This document shows positions 11,738 through 24,299 of a stretch of DNA of 64,000 nucleotides, piece by piece. A program made the position numbers and the translations under genes. The stretch's first letter is position 1. Each line of letters starts with the position of its first letter. The DNA comes from Pictodentalium vernedei (taxonomy: Eukaryota; Mollusca; Scaphopoda; Dentaliida; Dentaliidae): contig CM062292.1 of NCBI GenBank assembly GCA_031216915.1, positions 71,282,956 through 71,346,955 on the forward strand, given 5' to 3'. The notes beneath the pieces are model-generated. The model had not been told where the DNA came from. It ran no database searches and worked only from the letters and a program-made list of their open reading frames with translations.

Positions 11738-14700
11738 ACAAACAAGAGCCCCCAGAGGGCCTGATGGCATTCACCTGACATGGTAGCCTAAATATCAACC
11801 CAGGGCATTTATTTGAACATTTAGTTGCATCTGCCCCTCATAAGAAAAGCTTATACAAAATATCCAAAGATTCTGACCGGTGGATCTCAAAAAAAAGGAT
11901 TTTTAAAGAATATTCCTCATATTGAACTAAGTTATAATTCAGGCTCCCACAGAGAGCCCAAATATGAACCCAAGGACTTGGCTTGAACAAATTTGAATCT
12001 CACATCCCTAAGGATGCTTCTACAATATCAAAAGATTCTGACTACTGGATTTTAAAGAATATTCCTCTTATTGAACTAAGTTGTAATTTGGACTCCCACA
12101 GGGAGCCCAAATATGAACCCGGGGACTTGGCTCAAACAAACTTGAATCTCACCCCTCTAAGGATGCAGCATCCCAAATATCAAAATATTCTGAAGAGTGG
12201 ATCAGAAGAAGATTTTTAAAAAATATTCCTCATATTGCACTCATCTAATCATAGAGAGTTCAAATATGGACCCAGCGATTTGATTTCAACAAACATGTGA
12301 ATAAATCTTCCAAAGATGTTATATGCAAAATATGAAAGCCTTTGGAGCAGTGGTATGGGAGAAGAAGATTCTTTAATGTTTTTCCCATTACTAAAATGAT
12401 GACTCCGCATAAGTCCTGGAAAACTCCCCTATGATAAAACTGATGGCAATTTTTTTTTTGACCATTCTTTTCGGCTGTTCGTAAAGAAGCGTCACACAAA
12501 ATAAAAATTCTCAGTGCCATGTAGTTTTGAAGATATGGGCGTTTTAAATTTTTTCTATATTTAGATCCTGGAGTTCCCACAGGGCCACAGGAAACTGTTT
12601 TGGCATAAATTAGGTACTTACGACCCAATAAGCCCATCATATCAAATTTGCTTCAAATCAACTTCTCAATTTGGAAAATAGAAATTTTGGTACAATCCCC
12701 TCTCCTACAGGAAGACCAAATATGAACCCAGGGACTTGGCTTTAACAAACTTATATCTCACCTCCCTAAGGATACTGTATATATCAAAACATTCTGACTG
12801 CTGAATGTGAAGAATACTTTTGAAGAATATTCCTCATTTTGAACTAAGTTATAATTCAGGCTCCCACAGTGAGCCCAAATATGAACCCAGGCACTTGGCA
12901 TAAACAAACTTGAATCTCCCACAGTGAGCCCAAATATGAACCCAGGGACTTGGCGTAAACAAACTTGAATCTCACACTGGCTCACACCGATTAATCGACT
13001 AACCAATGATCAATATCTTGATTGATAAAAAAAAAGTAATTGATCGGTTAACCGTTACTTTTGAAGTACGGTACTATATGGCAGGGTATTTGATGGCTGG
13101 ATTCACATCGCAAAATACTATACAAAAATGTCCAATTGCTAACCATTTTTCTTTCATATTGGGTAAGCTTATATTCACTATTTATCATCACTTTTTGAAA
13201 CCAAGATGGAAACTGTTAATCAAATTTTTAAAAACAAAAAATACCCTGTATGGGTTAACTATGGAACAAACTTGCTCCAAAACAGGCAAACATTGTCACA
13301 CTGGCTCACATCAATTGCATGAAACAGAGAAATGCATGCCAGTTACGTGCCAAAATACTTGTTCACTTGCATGATCATTATACTGTATCAGTAGCTGAAA
13401 ACGGTCATTCTCAACCCTTCACCAAATGCAGGTAGCAGACGATACTTGCACAAGAAATTCTAAAGATTTTCAATGTTTGTCTCAAAAACATAGCTTATGC
13501 CCCCCCCCCCCCCCCCCCCCCCCATTGGAACAAGCTCAATGAGCTTGTTCCAATGAGGGGACATAAGCTATGTTTTGAGACAAAAATATAATAAAATTTG
13601 AATGGACATGTTTGTATATGGCGCTGCCCGGTTTTGTCCATTATGCTGAGTAAAGTTTTAATTATATAAATGGTCAACGGTACAGCAATTATTCAGCTAC
13701 CTATTGGGGCAAGTGATTAATCGGTTAACCAAGGTTAACCCATGCGATTAATTAATCACGAAAACCCTTTAATCGTTTCAGCTCTAAAATTAATTTAATT
13801 TTATTAAATTTTATCTGATGAAAAAATGCTTATAATTTTGGGGGAATGGTAAATATGGATCTTCTTAACAAGCATTTGCAAGAACATCAGAGGAATGAAA
13901 TCACCGTTCTCGCAATTTGCAAAACCCCGGTGAGCCAAAATATAGGCTTGGCTTGAAGAAACTTCAATCTCACCCGCCTAATGATGGTGCATAGCAAATA
14001 TCAAAAGTTTCTGATTGGTGGGTATGAAGAAAAAGATTTTTAAAGAATATTCCTCATACTGCACTAATTTCAACATTTGGACTCCCATAGAGGCCAAATA
14101 TGGACCCAGGGATTTGATTTCAATAAACGTGTAAAAAAATCTTGCAAAGATGGTATATGTGAAATATGAAAGGTTTTGGAGGAGTGAATTGGGTGAAGAA
14201 GAGTCTTAAATGCTTTCTTCATCACCCACAGTGTTACAGAACGCTGACTAAGCATTTTTTCAAAGTCACGAAAAAGTACCCCATGATTGACCTGGCAGAA
14301 ATTTGCTTAGACCATTCCATTCTGTTGGTCCCAAGGAAGCTTCACACCAAATAAGAATTCTCAGTGCCATGTAGTTTTGGAGATATGCGCGTTTTGAATT
14401 TTGTTCGATTTTTAGCTCCTGCGGTTCCCATGGGTGGGATGGGAAAATATTTTGGGGCATAAATTAATTACTTATGATCAAATAAAACCAAAAATTAAAT
14501 TTGGTTCAAATCAGCCTCTTGGTTCGAAAAACAGAAATTTTGGGCGGGGCAAAAATACATGCCCTCCAATAATGAAGGCAAATAAAGACCCACAAAGACC
14601 CACAAACTTCTCTTGAACAAACTGAGTCTACACCTCAAAAGGAAGAAGCACACCACATATCGAATCTCTGCTACTCCTGGTTCATGAGAAGATTTTTTTA

Positions 14701-14925
14701 AGATTTAGGCAGAATTTTGGGGCATGGCCCTACTGGGGGCAGGACAACTTGATTTAAGCAAAATCAAAATGCAATGTTATAACAAGCATCTCACATTTCA
14801 TTTCACTTAAATGATTAATCAGTTCAGCAGTTTTAGAGGAGAAGACGCAAACACCATGTTCACGGACGACAGACGGCAAGTGATCACTACACCTCACCCT
14901 GACTGAAAGTCAGGTGAGCTAAAAA
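11738..14925 (+). mobile_element. E3: tandem-unit element with a foreign insert
   Basis: The head AAACAAGAGCCCCCAGAGGG starts at 11738, with CACCTG near 11771. The tail is GTCAGGTGAGCTAAAAA at 14909-14925. About 165-bp units are present at 11.8-12.3 kb, 12.7-13.0 kb and 13.9-14.1 kb. The non-tandem 3' segment occurs twice in part (12.47-12.70 kb and 14.34-14.75 kb). Between about 12980 and 13920 lies unrelated sequence that includes a MITE-C copy, so E3 was invaded after it settled. Confidence 0.7.
13411..13662. mobile_element. MITE-C copy with a 23-base C run in the core
   Basis: The ends TCAACCCTTCACC and GAGTAAAGTTTTAA are decayed versions of the family's TTAACCCTTTACC and GGTAAAGGGTTAA. 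The core palindrome is interrupted by a run of about 23 C at 13500-13522, followed by the intact hairpin GGAACAAGCTCAATGAGCTTGTTCC. It lies inside E3. Confidence 0.75.
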
Positions 14926-15036
14926 CTCAGTGGACCATGAGTGCTGCAGTTGGGCGAGAAGCTTGATTCAAGGAGAGAAGAAACTTGTAGCTGCTGGCTT
15001 TCGAAAGTGTTGTTAAAACCCAATAAATAAACAAAT
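14926..15036 (+). repeat. SINE 3' tail fragment
   Basis: The stretch ends GTTGTTAAAACCCAATAAATAAACAAATAAAC, like the A-rich tails of the SINEs at 24.5 and 25.8 kb, and is directly followed by the head of E4. No tRNA-like part remains. The call rests on the tail alone. Confidence 0.4.
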
Positions 15037-16650
15037 AAACAAGAGGCCCCACAGGGCCTGAAGCGCTCACCTTGAACAGAACACGATATGAACAGAGAAC
15101 AGAACACGATATAAGAGTCCAAGAATGAATCTACATTAAGCAATCCATCTCCATAGGGTACACTGCAAATCTATGAGCCCCTCAGGAGTGACAAAAACAG
15201 TCCAAGCATCATGCCTTTTCTTTAGTTGATTATGATGTAAAATGTGGAGCTCCCCTCTCAAGCACCTTGATACAACCTATATAGATTACTCTTCACCTCT
15301 TGAGGGTACTGAATAAAAAATGTCTAATTCTTCAGCTACTTGGCCAATTCCGGCTCCCATAGGGAGCTCAAATATCAACCCAGGCACTCGATTTGAACAA
15401 AGTTGAATCTGATCTCCTTAGAGATGCTGTATACCAAATATGAAAGCATTCTGACTGGTGGATCTGAAGAACAAAATTTTAAAGAAATTTCCTCATATTG
15501 CACAAAGTTAAAATTTGGGCTACCATAGTGAGCCCAAACTTTAACCTACATACCCGATTTGAACAAACTTGAATCTCACCCCCACCCCTCCCCCCTTAGA
15601 GATGTTGTATACCAAATACGAAAGCATTCTGACTGGTGGATCTGAACAAGAAGATTTTTTAAAAAAACTTCCCCATACAGCCCTAAGTTAAATTTGGGCT
15701 ACCAAAGGAAGCCCAAATATTAACATAGGGGCTTGGTTTGAACAATCTTGAATCTGACCATCATAACAATGAGGGTACCAAACATTAAAAAATTCTGACT
15801 CGTGGTTCTGAAGAAGATTTTTAAAGAAAATTCCCCATAAAATTTGGGCTCCTGCATTGAGTCCAAATATGAACGAATGGGCTTCATTTTAACAAACTTG
15901 TATCTGACCCCTCTATGGATGCTGTATACCAAATATCAAAAGATTCTGAACATTGGTTCTTGAGAAAAGATTTTCTAAAATGTTTGCAAAACTGCTGCAC
16001 CAACATTATTCTGATGCCCTCTGCAAAACTCTCTAACAACAACAGAGGGCATTTTTTTTTACCATTCAATTCTACCGGTCTAAGGATGCTTCATACCACA
16101 TAACAGTTCTCTGTTCCAAGTGGTTTGGGAAACATGGGAGTTTGAAAACATTTCTATTTTTTGCTCCTGGGGTTCCCATGGGGATGCAGGGTTTTTTTGC
16201 ATGAGGTAAGTACTTATGACCCAATATTACCACGATACTGAATTTCATTCAAATCGGACCAGCGGTTCGGAAAACAGAAATTTTGGGTGGTACCAAAAAT
16301 CTAACCACTGCCATTACAAAGCCAAATATTGCTTCACCAAGTACGTTTGAACAAGCGTGATTCTACACCTCAAAAGGTAGTTCCATAACGAATACAAAGT
16401 CACTGTACCCACTGGTTCATAAGATTTTTAAAATATTTTGGGAGCATTTTACCCCACCCCCTCCCTATGGGGCTGGGCATGTTGAGTTAAACAAAAATGT
16501 AATACCCATTTGGTACCATTACTCACACAAACTTTAACTTGAATTGACCAAAACATGGTGTTGATGGATGACAGATGGATGGACAATGGATGGAGAGTGA
16601 TTAGATAAGCCCTGCTTGACTTTGTCGAAGTGAGCTAAAAAAAAAAAAAA
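15037..16650 (+). mobile_element. E4: tandem-unit element
   Basis: The head is AAACAAGAGGCCCCACAGGG with CGCTCACC near 15065-15072. The tail TGAGCTAAAA plus an A run ends at about 16650. Units of about 165 bp occupy 15.34-15.96 kb and the shared non-tandem segment follows (GTTCCCATGGGG, AATTTTGGGTGG). E4 is the shortest complete E-type copy after E1. No gene was seen. Confidence 0.7.
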
Positions 16651-17172
16651 TTAAACGGTTCATGTCCGATATTTTACCCATGTTATTAAAATTGATAAAT
16701 TTGTCCCTAGTGTGCAACAAGGTTTATGCTATACATGTAGCATTGCAAAGCCTTCTTGCACTCAAGTGATGGAATACACCTCCATCCAAGCTATTCTGTA
16801 GATTATGAGGCCTAAAACAAACCAAGAACATGAACTTATGCATGAATATTATTACAATGAATACACTGTCTTACACAGAGGAATACCACACAATCCAGTG
16901 TAGACTGATTTCAAAAAGTCCTCCGTAGTGGAAGGGCAATTTTAACAAACATACAGGCCCAAATAAGCTTCATACACAGCGTAAAAATTTCACAAAATTA
17001 ATAAACATTCATATATGTTTAATAGGAATTAGGAGTATTGTAATTAAAAGTCAATTGTGTGGTTGTTTATAAACTTATATTACTTTGTTATCAGGTGTTA
17101 AGAAATATGAATATTTGTAAACACACCCACCCATTTAGATTAGTCCCTGCTCATAGCAGTGACACAGACATA

Positions 17173-17408
17173 CAGTACAGTTGCTGGTCATAATCCTTGC
17201 ATGGGCAGTGCATGATGTCCATGCATGTTTTTTCCAGGTAATAGAAAATCATCATCAATAAAATTTTAATTAATGAAGCACCGAATTGTATCCTGTGGTT
17301 CATTAATTAAATTTTTGATGATTACTGCTGTAAACAATGTTTGAAAACTAATATCATTGCATCCGCAGAAATATTGCCCACCCACAGAAAGTGACCAGTA
17401 CACAGCAG
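17173..17408. mobile_element. MITE-F copy
   Basis: The left end is TACAGTACAGTTGCTGG at 17171. The right end, GACCAGTACACAGCAGCACA, is decayed. The inner AAAATCATCATC / TTTTGATGATTA pair and the AAGCACCG hairpin match 11105-11360. Confidence 0.7.
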
Positions 17409-18032
17409 CACAGAGTCAAGGTAATTGTGTTTTACTGTCTTGAATTTCAAATTTTGTTGTTTTTTTTTTTTGGGGGGGGGGGGAGGGTGCACCAGACCCC
17501 TCCACTGATGAGAGGGTCACACACCCTATTGTCCTCACTCCTATCTCACTGCTATGTGGCTCAGGTGATTCTGTGCATCATATTATTTATGACTCCCACT
17601 AGATACATGTATTACTCTTGCCCCTACATGTAACTTAGATATCCTGGCTTAGCACCAGTATAATGGTAAACTAACATCAAATTGTGTGCTTATGTACAGT
17701 AGCTAACATATTGGAATAGTATAATGAGCTTTGTCAGAAACTTGATCAAGTATTGATGACAAACAACAATTTTCATTACCAGTACCTGGTGCCAGTAATA
17801 AAATAAGATTTGCAAATATCACCCTGCATTTTTTTCAGCTATTAACTAACATAAAATTGTGCGCTTCATGAAAATTATTTCGTAACTACCTGTTAAAAAT
17901 CACCGTTTCTTGTTTTGCTCTTTTAGAAAAAGAAATCACTCCTTTTCTGGCGGGCATACTAAACACCGAGGCAACCGAGGGATACCAAGGTGAAGGAAAA
18001 CAGGAGAGAAACGGGTATGAGGTGGTGTGTTC

Positions 18033-18383
18033 TTATTATTTATTTATTGGTGTTTAAGGTCACATTTATCTGTACAACAGCTTATTGTGACCATGGCAGT
18101 TTTATGGATGGAGGAAACTAGAGTATCCAGGAGAACCACTGAGCAATGGTAAGCAACTGTAAGCTCCCCAACATACTACACAAGCACGGTTAGCCTTGTT
18201 CGAAGACAGGTGCACCAAGAACACGCAGCATGCCTTAGTACACAGCATACTTTGCCCCCACATGGGTAGTGGGGGTGAAGTGTCTTGCCCAAGGACACAA
18301 AGCTGTTGCTGCAGGTGGGATTCGAACCGAGGATCTCTCGGCTTGCAGTCTGCACCTCTACCTACTGAGATAATGCACCCCTG
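18033..18383 (-). mobile_element. tRNA-derived SINE, tail type A
   Basis: On the minus strand it starts near 18383 with a tRNA-like A box, CTCAGTAGGTAGAGG, and a B box, GGTTCGAATCC. The body carries the CCTTGGGCAAGACACTTCA motif that is widespread in animal SINEs. The tail reads GTGACCTTAAACACCAATAAATA. It has no coding capacity and would depend on a LINE for movement. The same copy occurs in duplication unit 2, so it predates the duplication. Confidence 0.85.
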
Positions 18384-18596
18384 ATGGTGTATTCTGATTA
18401 TGTAAATAGATTTAAGCAGTACTAGTATGTGATTGGTTTTAATGCCATATTTGAGAATTATGGGTGCTGAAGTAATAAGAGCGCGCTGAAAAATCTTCCC
18501 TTTGGTATTTAGTAGGTAGCTTGGTAATGGTAAAGTGACTTCACCTCAGTAAGCAACAGTGTGAAAGCTGGCAGCCATCTTTAATATCGGGCCGCC

Positions 18597-20466
18597 ACAC
18601 CCAAAAAACACTCGTTCTCATCCCAAGGTGATAACAGAGGTACCCAAGAAGTTTCATGAAGATCGGTTCATAAATACAGCCTCCAGACTTAGCGTATTGA
18701 CATGTGCACTTACAGTGTATAAGTAGCACTGATAAATTAAAGGTCATCTAATTTGCATAATTTCTGCAAGAGAAAAAAACCTGTATTATACAGTATTTTT
18801 TGTGATGTACAGTTAAAACTAGAAGTCCTGTCACGAACTGTGCGCTTATCTAGGCTTAATTGCGCGTATGAATTGCGCGCAATTGTCATATCGAATGGCA
18901 TCCAAAGCACGGCAAGTTCTCCTGGTTATTTATAGCAAACACGGGCAATGTTTCTGCCAATGGACCTCCGGGTTACCCAGAGGTCCATTGGCTGAAACAT
19001 TGCTTGTGCACAGGCCATATTTACAGAATTTGATTGCCTTACTATGGTCATATCGCGTAGATTAACACGCATATCGACGTGCTATTTGTGCGCATTTCAG
19101 GACAGGACTTTAGTTTTAACTGTATTAAATATTCATACAAAAATTTATTCAAATCAGAACTTTCATACAGAAGTTCTGTACAAAAAACTGATCGCACTAA
19201 TTTTAGTACAAACTGGCTGCTAGTGGCCATCTTGAATTTCAAACTGCACCCAAAAACACTCGCTCTCATCCCACAGTGATAACTAAAGTACCCAAGACGT
19301 TTCGTAAAGATCGGTTCATAAATACGGCCACTAGCCTGATCCGTATAGAAGTTGAGTACAAAAAACTGATTGGACCTAATTTTGGTACAAAATGGCCACT
19401 GGCAGCCATCTTGAATTTTGGATCGCACCCCAAAACACTCGTTCTCGTCCCTAGGTGATAACAAAGGTATGCAAGAAGCTTGGTGAAGATCCGTTCATAA
19501 ATACAGCCCCTAGCCCAATCCGTATTGACATGTGTACTTACTGTATCAGTAGCACTGAATAAATCAAAGTTCATCTAATTTGCATAATTTCTGTACAAGA
19601 AAAAAACCTGTATTTTATGTGATGTATTCCATGTTACTAAACAATCATACAAAAATTTATTCAAATCAGAACTTTCATACAGAAGTTCCGTACAAAAAAC
19701 TGATTGCAGTAATTTCAGTACAAAATAGCTGCCGGCGGCCATTTAGAATTTTGGACTCCCCCCAAAAACACTCATTCTAACATCATGGTGATAACAAAGG
19801 TACCCAAGAAATTTCGTAAAGATCGATTCATAAATACGGCCTCTAGCCCAAGTTGTATAGAAGTTCTGTACAAAAAACTGATTGTACCTAATTTCAGTAC
19901 AAAATGGCCACTGGTAGCCATCTTGAATTTTGGACTGCACCCAAAAACACTCATTCTCATCCCAAGGTGATAACAAAGGTACCCAAGAAGTTTCATGAAG
20001 ATCAGTTCATAAATACTGTACAGCCTAGCCCGAGCCGTATTGACATGTGCACTTACTGGGTATACTACATATGTAAGTAGCAGTGAATAAATTAAAGTTC
20101 ATCTAATTTGCATAATTTCACAACGAGAAAAAAACCTGTATTATATGTGATGTACTCCATGTTACTAAACATTCATACAAAAATTTATTCAAATCAGACC
20201 TTTCATACAGAAGTTCTGTACAAAAACGCTGATTGCACTAATTTCTGTACAAAATGGCTGCTGGAGGCCATCTTGAATTTTGGACCGCAGCCAAAAACAC
20301 TCGTTCTCGTCCCACGTGATAACAAAGGTACTTAAGAAGTTTCGTAAAGATCGGTTCATAAATACAGCCTCTAGCCCGAGCCGTATTGAATTGCTGTTAC
20401 CGAACAGATGGACAATGGGCCATGACATAACCTTAAATCTGACTTTGTCAAAGTTGAGCTAAAAAT
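18597..20466. repeat. Array alternating about 179 and 335 bp, unit 1
   Basis: A landmark (ACACTCGTTCTCATCCCAAGG with changes) falls at 18608, 19256, 19435, 19768, 19947 and 20297. After subtracting MITE-A, the gaps are about 335, 179, 333, 179 and 350. The real period is therefore a two-part unit of about 515 bp: a segment with GATCGGTTCATAAATACAGC, ending either in a short GTACAAAAAACTGATTG segment or in a long one that adds ATTTGCATAATTTC and ACCTGTATTATATG. The last unit ends in TTGTCAAAGTTGAGCTAAAAA, related to the E-element tail. Confidence 0.85.
18810..19122. mobile_element. MITE-A copy 1, TA-flanked, 313 bp
   Basis: The terminal inverted repeats begin CAGTTAAAACTAGAAGTCC and pair with the right end, GGACTTTAGTTTTAACTG. 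TA lies on both sides (18808-18809 and 19123-19124). The centre (about 18943-19010) is a palindrome holding CAATGGACCTCCGGGTTACC. It sits within the array. The equivalent place in unit 2 (about 22584-22600) has no insertion, giving an empty site, although about 10 bases beside the insertion in unit 1 are also missing. Confidence 0.9.
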
Positions 20467-21688
20467 GGAGAGTATCCAGAGTATCACAAAACAAAAACCT
20501 ATTTGTAAAGGACTCCTCCTTTCAAGGACAATGGGGCAGTGTTGGCATTCACCACCATGCTGCCTTGAGGCTGCATTTTGAATTTCTGTGTTTGTTGTTC
20601 TGATGAAATATTATTTTATTATTATCAGTTATGGTACAAATATGGTACCAATAGCACACTTTCAGGAACCGCTGATGTCTGATGTCGACTGTGTGTCAGT
20701 GCGTGAGGTGCACACATACTTTTGGGGTTCTATACACCACATCCTTCATTTTGCTATATAATTTGTGTAAATTATTTGGAATTTATAGAATTTCAGACTT
20801 GTAAATTTCATAGTATTGTTTTTGCCTTAGTTATGGTGCTTTATAAGTAATGGGCAATTTAGTTTGAAAAAAGGGGTTCATGAATAATCAGTCACAGGAA
20901 GATTCAGCCCTCATACTTTTTCTGAGAATATTCGGTCCCCAATTTCATTCATGCCCCCACCCCTTTCTCCTGTTAACCCATATAATGAACATCCTAAAAG
21001 ACATTTTAATATCTAGATATTTATGCTTGTTCACAACTTATTATGGACACAAATGGACACACAGTCATGCTAATTGTGTTTTACTGTCTTGAATTTCAAA
21101 TTTTTTTGGGGGGTGTTGGGGGGTGGGGGAGGTGCACCCGACCCCTCTACTGATGAGAGGTTCACACACCCTCTTGTCCTCGCCCCTATCTCACTGCTAT
21201 GTGGCTCAGGTGATTCTGTGCATCATATTCTTTATTACCCGGCCCCACCCCCACTAGATATTACTCTTGCCCCTACATGTAACTTAGATTTCCTGGCTAA
21301 GCACCAGTATATATTGGTAAACCAACATCAAATTGTGCGCTTATGTCCAGTCGCTAACATACTAGAATAGTATAATGTGCTTTGTCAGAAACTTGATCAA
21401 GTATTGATGACAAACAGCAATTTTCATTACCAGTACCTGGTGCCAGTAATAAAATAAGATTTGCAAATATCACCCTGCGTTTTTTTAGCTATTAACTAAG
21501 ATAAAATTGTGCGCTTCATGAAAATTATTTCATTACTACCTGTTAAAAATTACTGTTTCTTGTTTTGCTCTTTTAGAAAAAGAAATCACTCCTTTTCTGG
21601 CGGGCATACTAAACACCAAGGCAAACCGAGGGATACCAAGGTAAATGAAAACTGGAGAGTCTAAACGGGTATGAGGTGGTGTGTTCTT

Positions 21689-22040
21689 TTTATTATTTAT
21701 TTATTGGTGTTTAAGGTCACATTTATCTGCAAAACAGCTTATTTTGACCATGGCAGTTTTATGGATGGAGGAAACTAGAGTACCCCAGGAGAACCACTGA
21801 GCAATGGCAAGCAACTGTGAGCTCCCCAACATACTACACACGCTGGGATAGCCTTGTTCGAAGACAGGTGCACCAAGAACATGCAGTATGCCTTAGTACA
21901 CAGCATACCTTGCCCCCACATGGGTAGTGGGGGTGAAGTGTCTTGCCCAAGGACACAAAGCTGTTGCCGCAGGTGGATTCGAACCGAGGATCTCTCGGCT
22001 TGCAGTCTGAACCTCTACCTACTGAGCTAATGCACCCCTG
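21689..22040 (-). mobile_element. tRNA-derived SINE in unit 2
   Basis: Duplicate of the SINE at 18033-18383. On the minus strand the tRNA-like part is slightly better kept (GCATTAGCTCAGTAGGTAG, then GGTTCGAATCC). The TTGGGCAAGACACTTCACCC motif lies at about 21936-21955. Confidence 0.85.
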
Positions 22041-22206
22041 ATGGTGTATTCTGATTATGTGAATAGATTTAAGCAGTATAAGTATGTGATTGGTTTTAAT
22101 GCCATATTTGAGAATTATGGGCACTGAAGTAATAAGAGTGCACTGAAAAATCTTCCCTTTGGTATTTAGTAGGTAGCTTGGTAATGGTAAAGAGACTTCA
22201 CCTCAG

Positions 22207-22418
22207 CAGGGCTTGCCTTGAGTCGGGGGTGATCAGCCCAGGCCCCGAGATCAGCCCCGAGGAGCACTTGCTGGGGGCTTTTTTCAAGCTCCGACATTTT
22301 CCACAAAAAAGCACTAACAATAATGGACAAAATGGAAAATCAGCCCCGAAAAGGCCCCGACCTCAATATGTGGGGGACTTTTTTTAGGCCCCGACCATTT
22401 TACTCAAGGCGAGCCCTG
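22207..22418. mobile_element. 212-bp terminal-inverted-repeat element
   Basis: The left end CAGGGCTTGCCTTGAGT and the right end ACTCAAGGCGAGCCCTG are inverted repeats. CTCAG is duplicated on both sides (22202-22206 and 22419-22423). Unit 1 of the large duplication has the uninterrupted site, CACCTCAGTAAGCAAC, so the borders are certain. Internal words such as GCCCCGA and CAGCCCCGA repeat several times. CAGGG ends are typical of hAT elements, but the 5-base target duplication is shorter than the usual 8, so the superfamily is uncertain. Confidence 0.9.
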
Positions 22419-22435
22419 CTCAGTAAGCAACAGTG

Positions 22436-23664
22436 TGAAAAGATCGGTTCATAAATACAGCCTCCAGCCTTAGCGTATTGACATGTGCACTTACAGTGTA
22501 TAAGAAGCACTGAATAAATCAAAGGTCATCTAATTTGCATAATTTCTGCAAGAGAAAAAAACCTATATAATACAGTATTTTTTGTGATGTATTCCATGTT
22601 ACTAAACATTCATACAAAAATTTATTCAAATCAGAACTTTCATACAGAAGTTCTGTACAAAAAACTGATTGCACTAATTTTGGTACAAAATGGCTGCTAG
22701 TGGCCATCTTGAATTTGGAACTGCACCCGAAAACACTCGCTCTCATCCCACGGTGATAACAAAGGTACCCAAGACATTTCGTAAAGATTGGTTCATAAAT
22801 ACGGGCTCTAGCCTGAGCCGTATAGAAGTTGTGTACAAAAAACTGATTGTATCTAATTTTGGTACAAAATGGCCTCTGGCAGCCATCTTGAATTTTGGAT
22901 CACACCCCAAAACACTCATTCTCGTCCCTAGGTGATAACAAAGGTACCCAAGAAGCTTGGTGAAGATCGGTTCATAAATACAGCCCCTAGCCTGAGCCGT
23001 ATTGACATGTGTACTTACTGTGTATAAGTAGTACTGAATAAATCAAAGTTTGTCTAATTTGCATAATTTCTGTACAAGAAAAAAAACTGTATTTTATGTG
23101 ATGTATTCCATGTTACTAAACAATCATACACAAATTTATTCAAATCAGAACTTTCATACAGAAGTTCTGTACAAAAAACTGATTGCAGTAATTTCATTTT
23201 CAGTACAAAATAGCTGCCGGTGGCCATCTAGAATTTTGGACTCCCCCCAAAAACACTAATTCTAACCCCATGGTGATAACAAAGGTACCCGAGAAATTTT
23301 GTAAAGATCGATTCATAATTACGGCCTCTAAGCCCAAGTTGTATAGAAGTTCTGTACAAAAAACTGATTGTACCTAATTACGTTACAAAATGGCCACTGG
23401 TAGCCATCTTGAATTTTGGACCGCACCCAAAAACACTCATTCTCATCCCAAGGTGATAGCAAAGGTACCCAAGAAGTTTCATTAAGATCAGTTCATAAAT
23501 ACAGCCTAGCCCGAGACGTATTGGCATGTGCACTTACTGGGTATACATGTAAGTAGCACTGAATAAATTAAAGTTCATCTAATTTGCATAAATTCAGCAC
23601 GAGAAAAAAACCTGTATTATATGACACAACCTTAAATATGACTTTGTCAAAGCTGAGGTAAAAA
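22436..23664. repeat. Array alternating about 179 and 341 bp, unit 2
   Basis: Landmarks at 22733, 22912, 23253 and 23433 give gaps of 179, 341 and 180, so the two-part period seen in unit 1 is kept. It ends in GACTTTGTCAAAGCTGAGG and then AAAAATGGGG. Confidence 0.85.
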
Positions 23665-24299
23665 TGGGGAGTATCCAGAGTATCACAAAACAAAAACCTA
23701 TTTTGTAAAGGACTCCCCCTTTCAAGGACAATGGGACAGCATTGGCATTCACCACCATGCTGCCTTGAGGCTGCATTTTGAATTCCTGTGTTTGTTGTTC
23801 TTATGAAATATTATTTTATTATTATCAATTATGGTACAAATATGGTGCCGATAGCACACTTTCAGGATCCGCTGATGTCTGATGGCGACTGTGTGTCAGT
23901 GTGTGAGATGCACACATACTATACACCACATCCTTCATTTTGCTATATAATTTGTGTAAATTTATTTGGAATTTATAGAATTTCTGACTTGGAAATTTCA
24001 TAGTATTGTTTTTGCCTTAGTTATGGTGCTTTATGAGTAATGGGCAATTTAGTTTGAAAAAAGGGGTTCATGAAGATTCAGTCACAGGAAGATTCAGCCC
24101 TCATACTTTTTCTTAGAATATTCGGTCGAGGTCGAATGTTATCACCTCTTGAGGTCAAATCCTCACAGAATTTTTTTTTTTAAATATTCTATGCATTTTT
24201 TCTATTGTTTTATGTTAAGGATTTATGATTACTAATTATGACAAAATTACAAGTGCGATATGAAACAAACCTTAATGAAGCTGGAACAAAAAAACCTTC

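Larger units (their letters stand above)
17416..20937 (+). repeat. Large direct duplication, unit 1
   Basis: Unit 1 starts at AATTGTGTTTTACTGTCTTG and ends near AGAATATTCGGTC. It is repeated in the same order at 21066-24127: a G-rich run, a GCACC-CGACCCCTC block, a SINE, the 179/335-bp array, and a shared 3' part with TTGAGGCTGCATTTTG. Unit 1 alone contains MITE-A at 18810-19122, and its array is longer. Confidence 0.9.
21066..24127 (+). repeat. Large direct duplication, unit 2
   Basis: This is the second copy of 17416-20937. Compared with unit 1 it lacks MITE-A, has lost about 95 bases at the start of the array (near 22438), has a shorter array, and has gained the 212-bp element at 22207-22418. 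Single-base differences are scattered along the whole length. Confidence 0.9.

Noticed and set aside
18196-22124. tRNA genes at the SINE heads (A and B boxes present)
   Set aside because: The arms do not fold into a full cloverleaf, and the sequence continues into the SINE body and an AATAAA-type tail instead of a T-run terminator.
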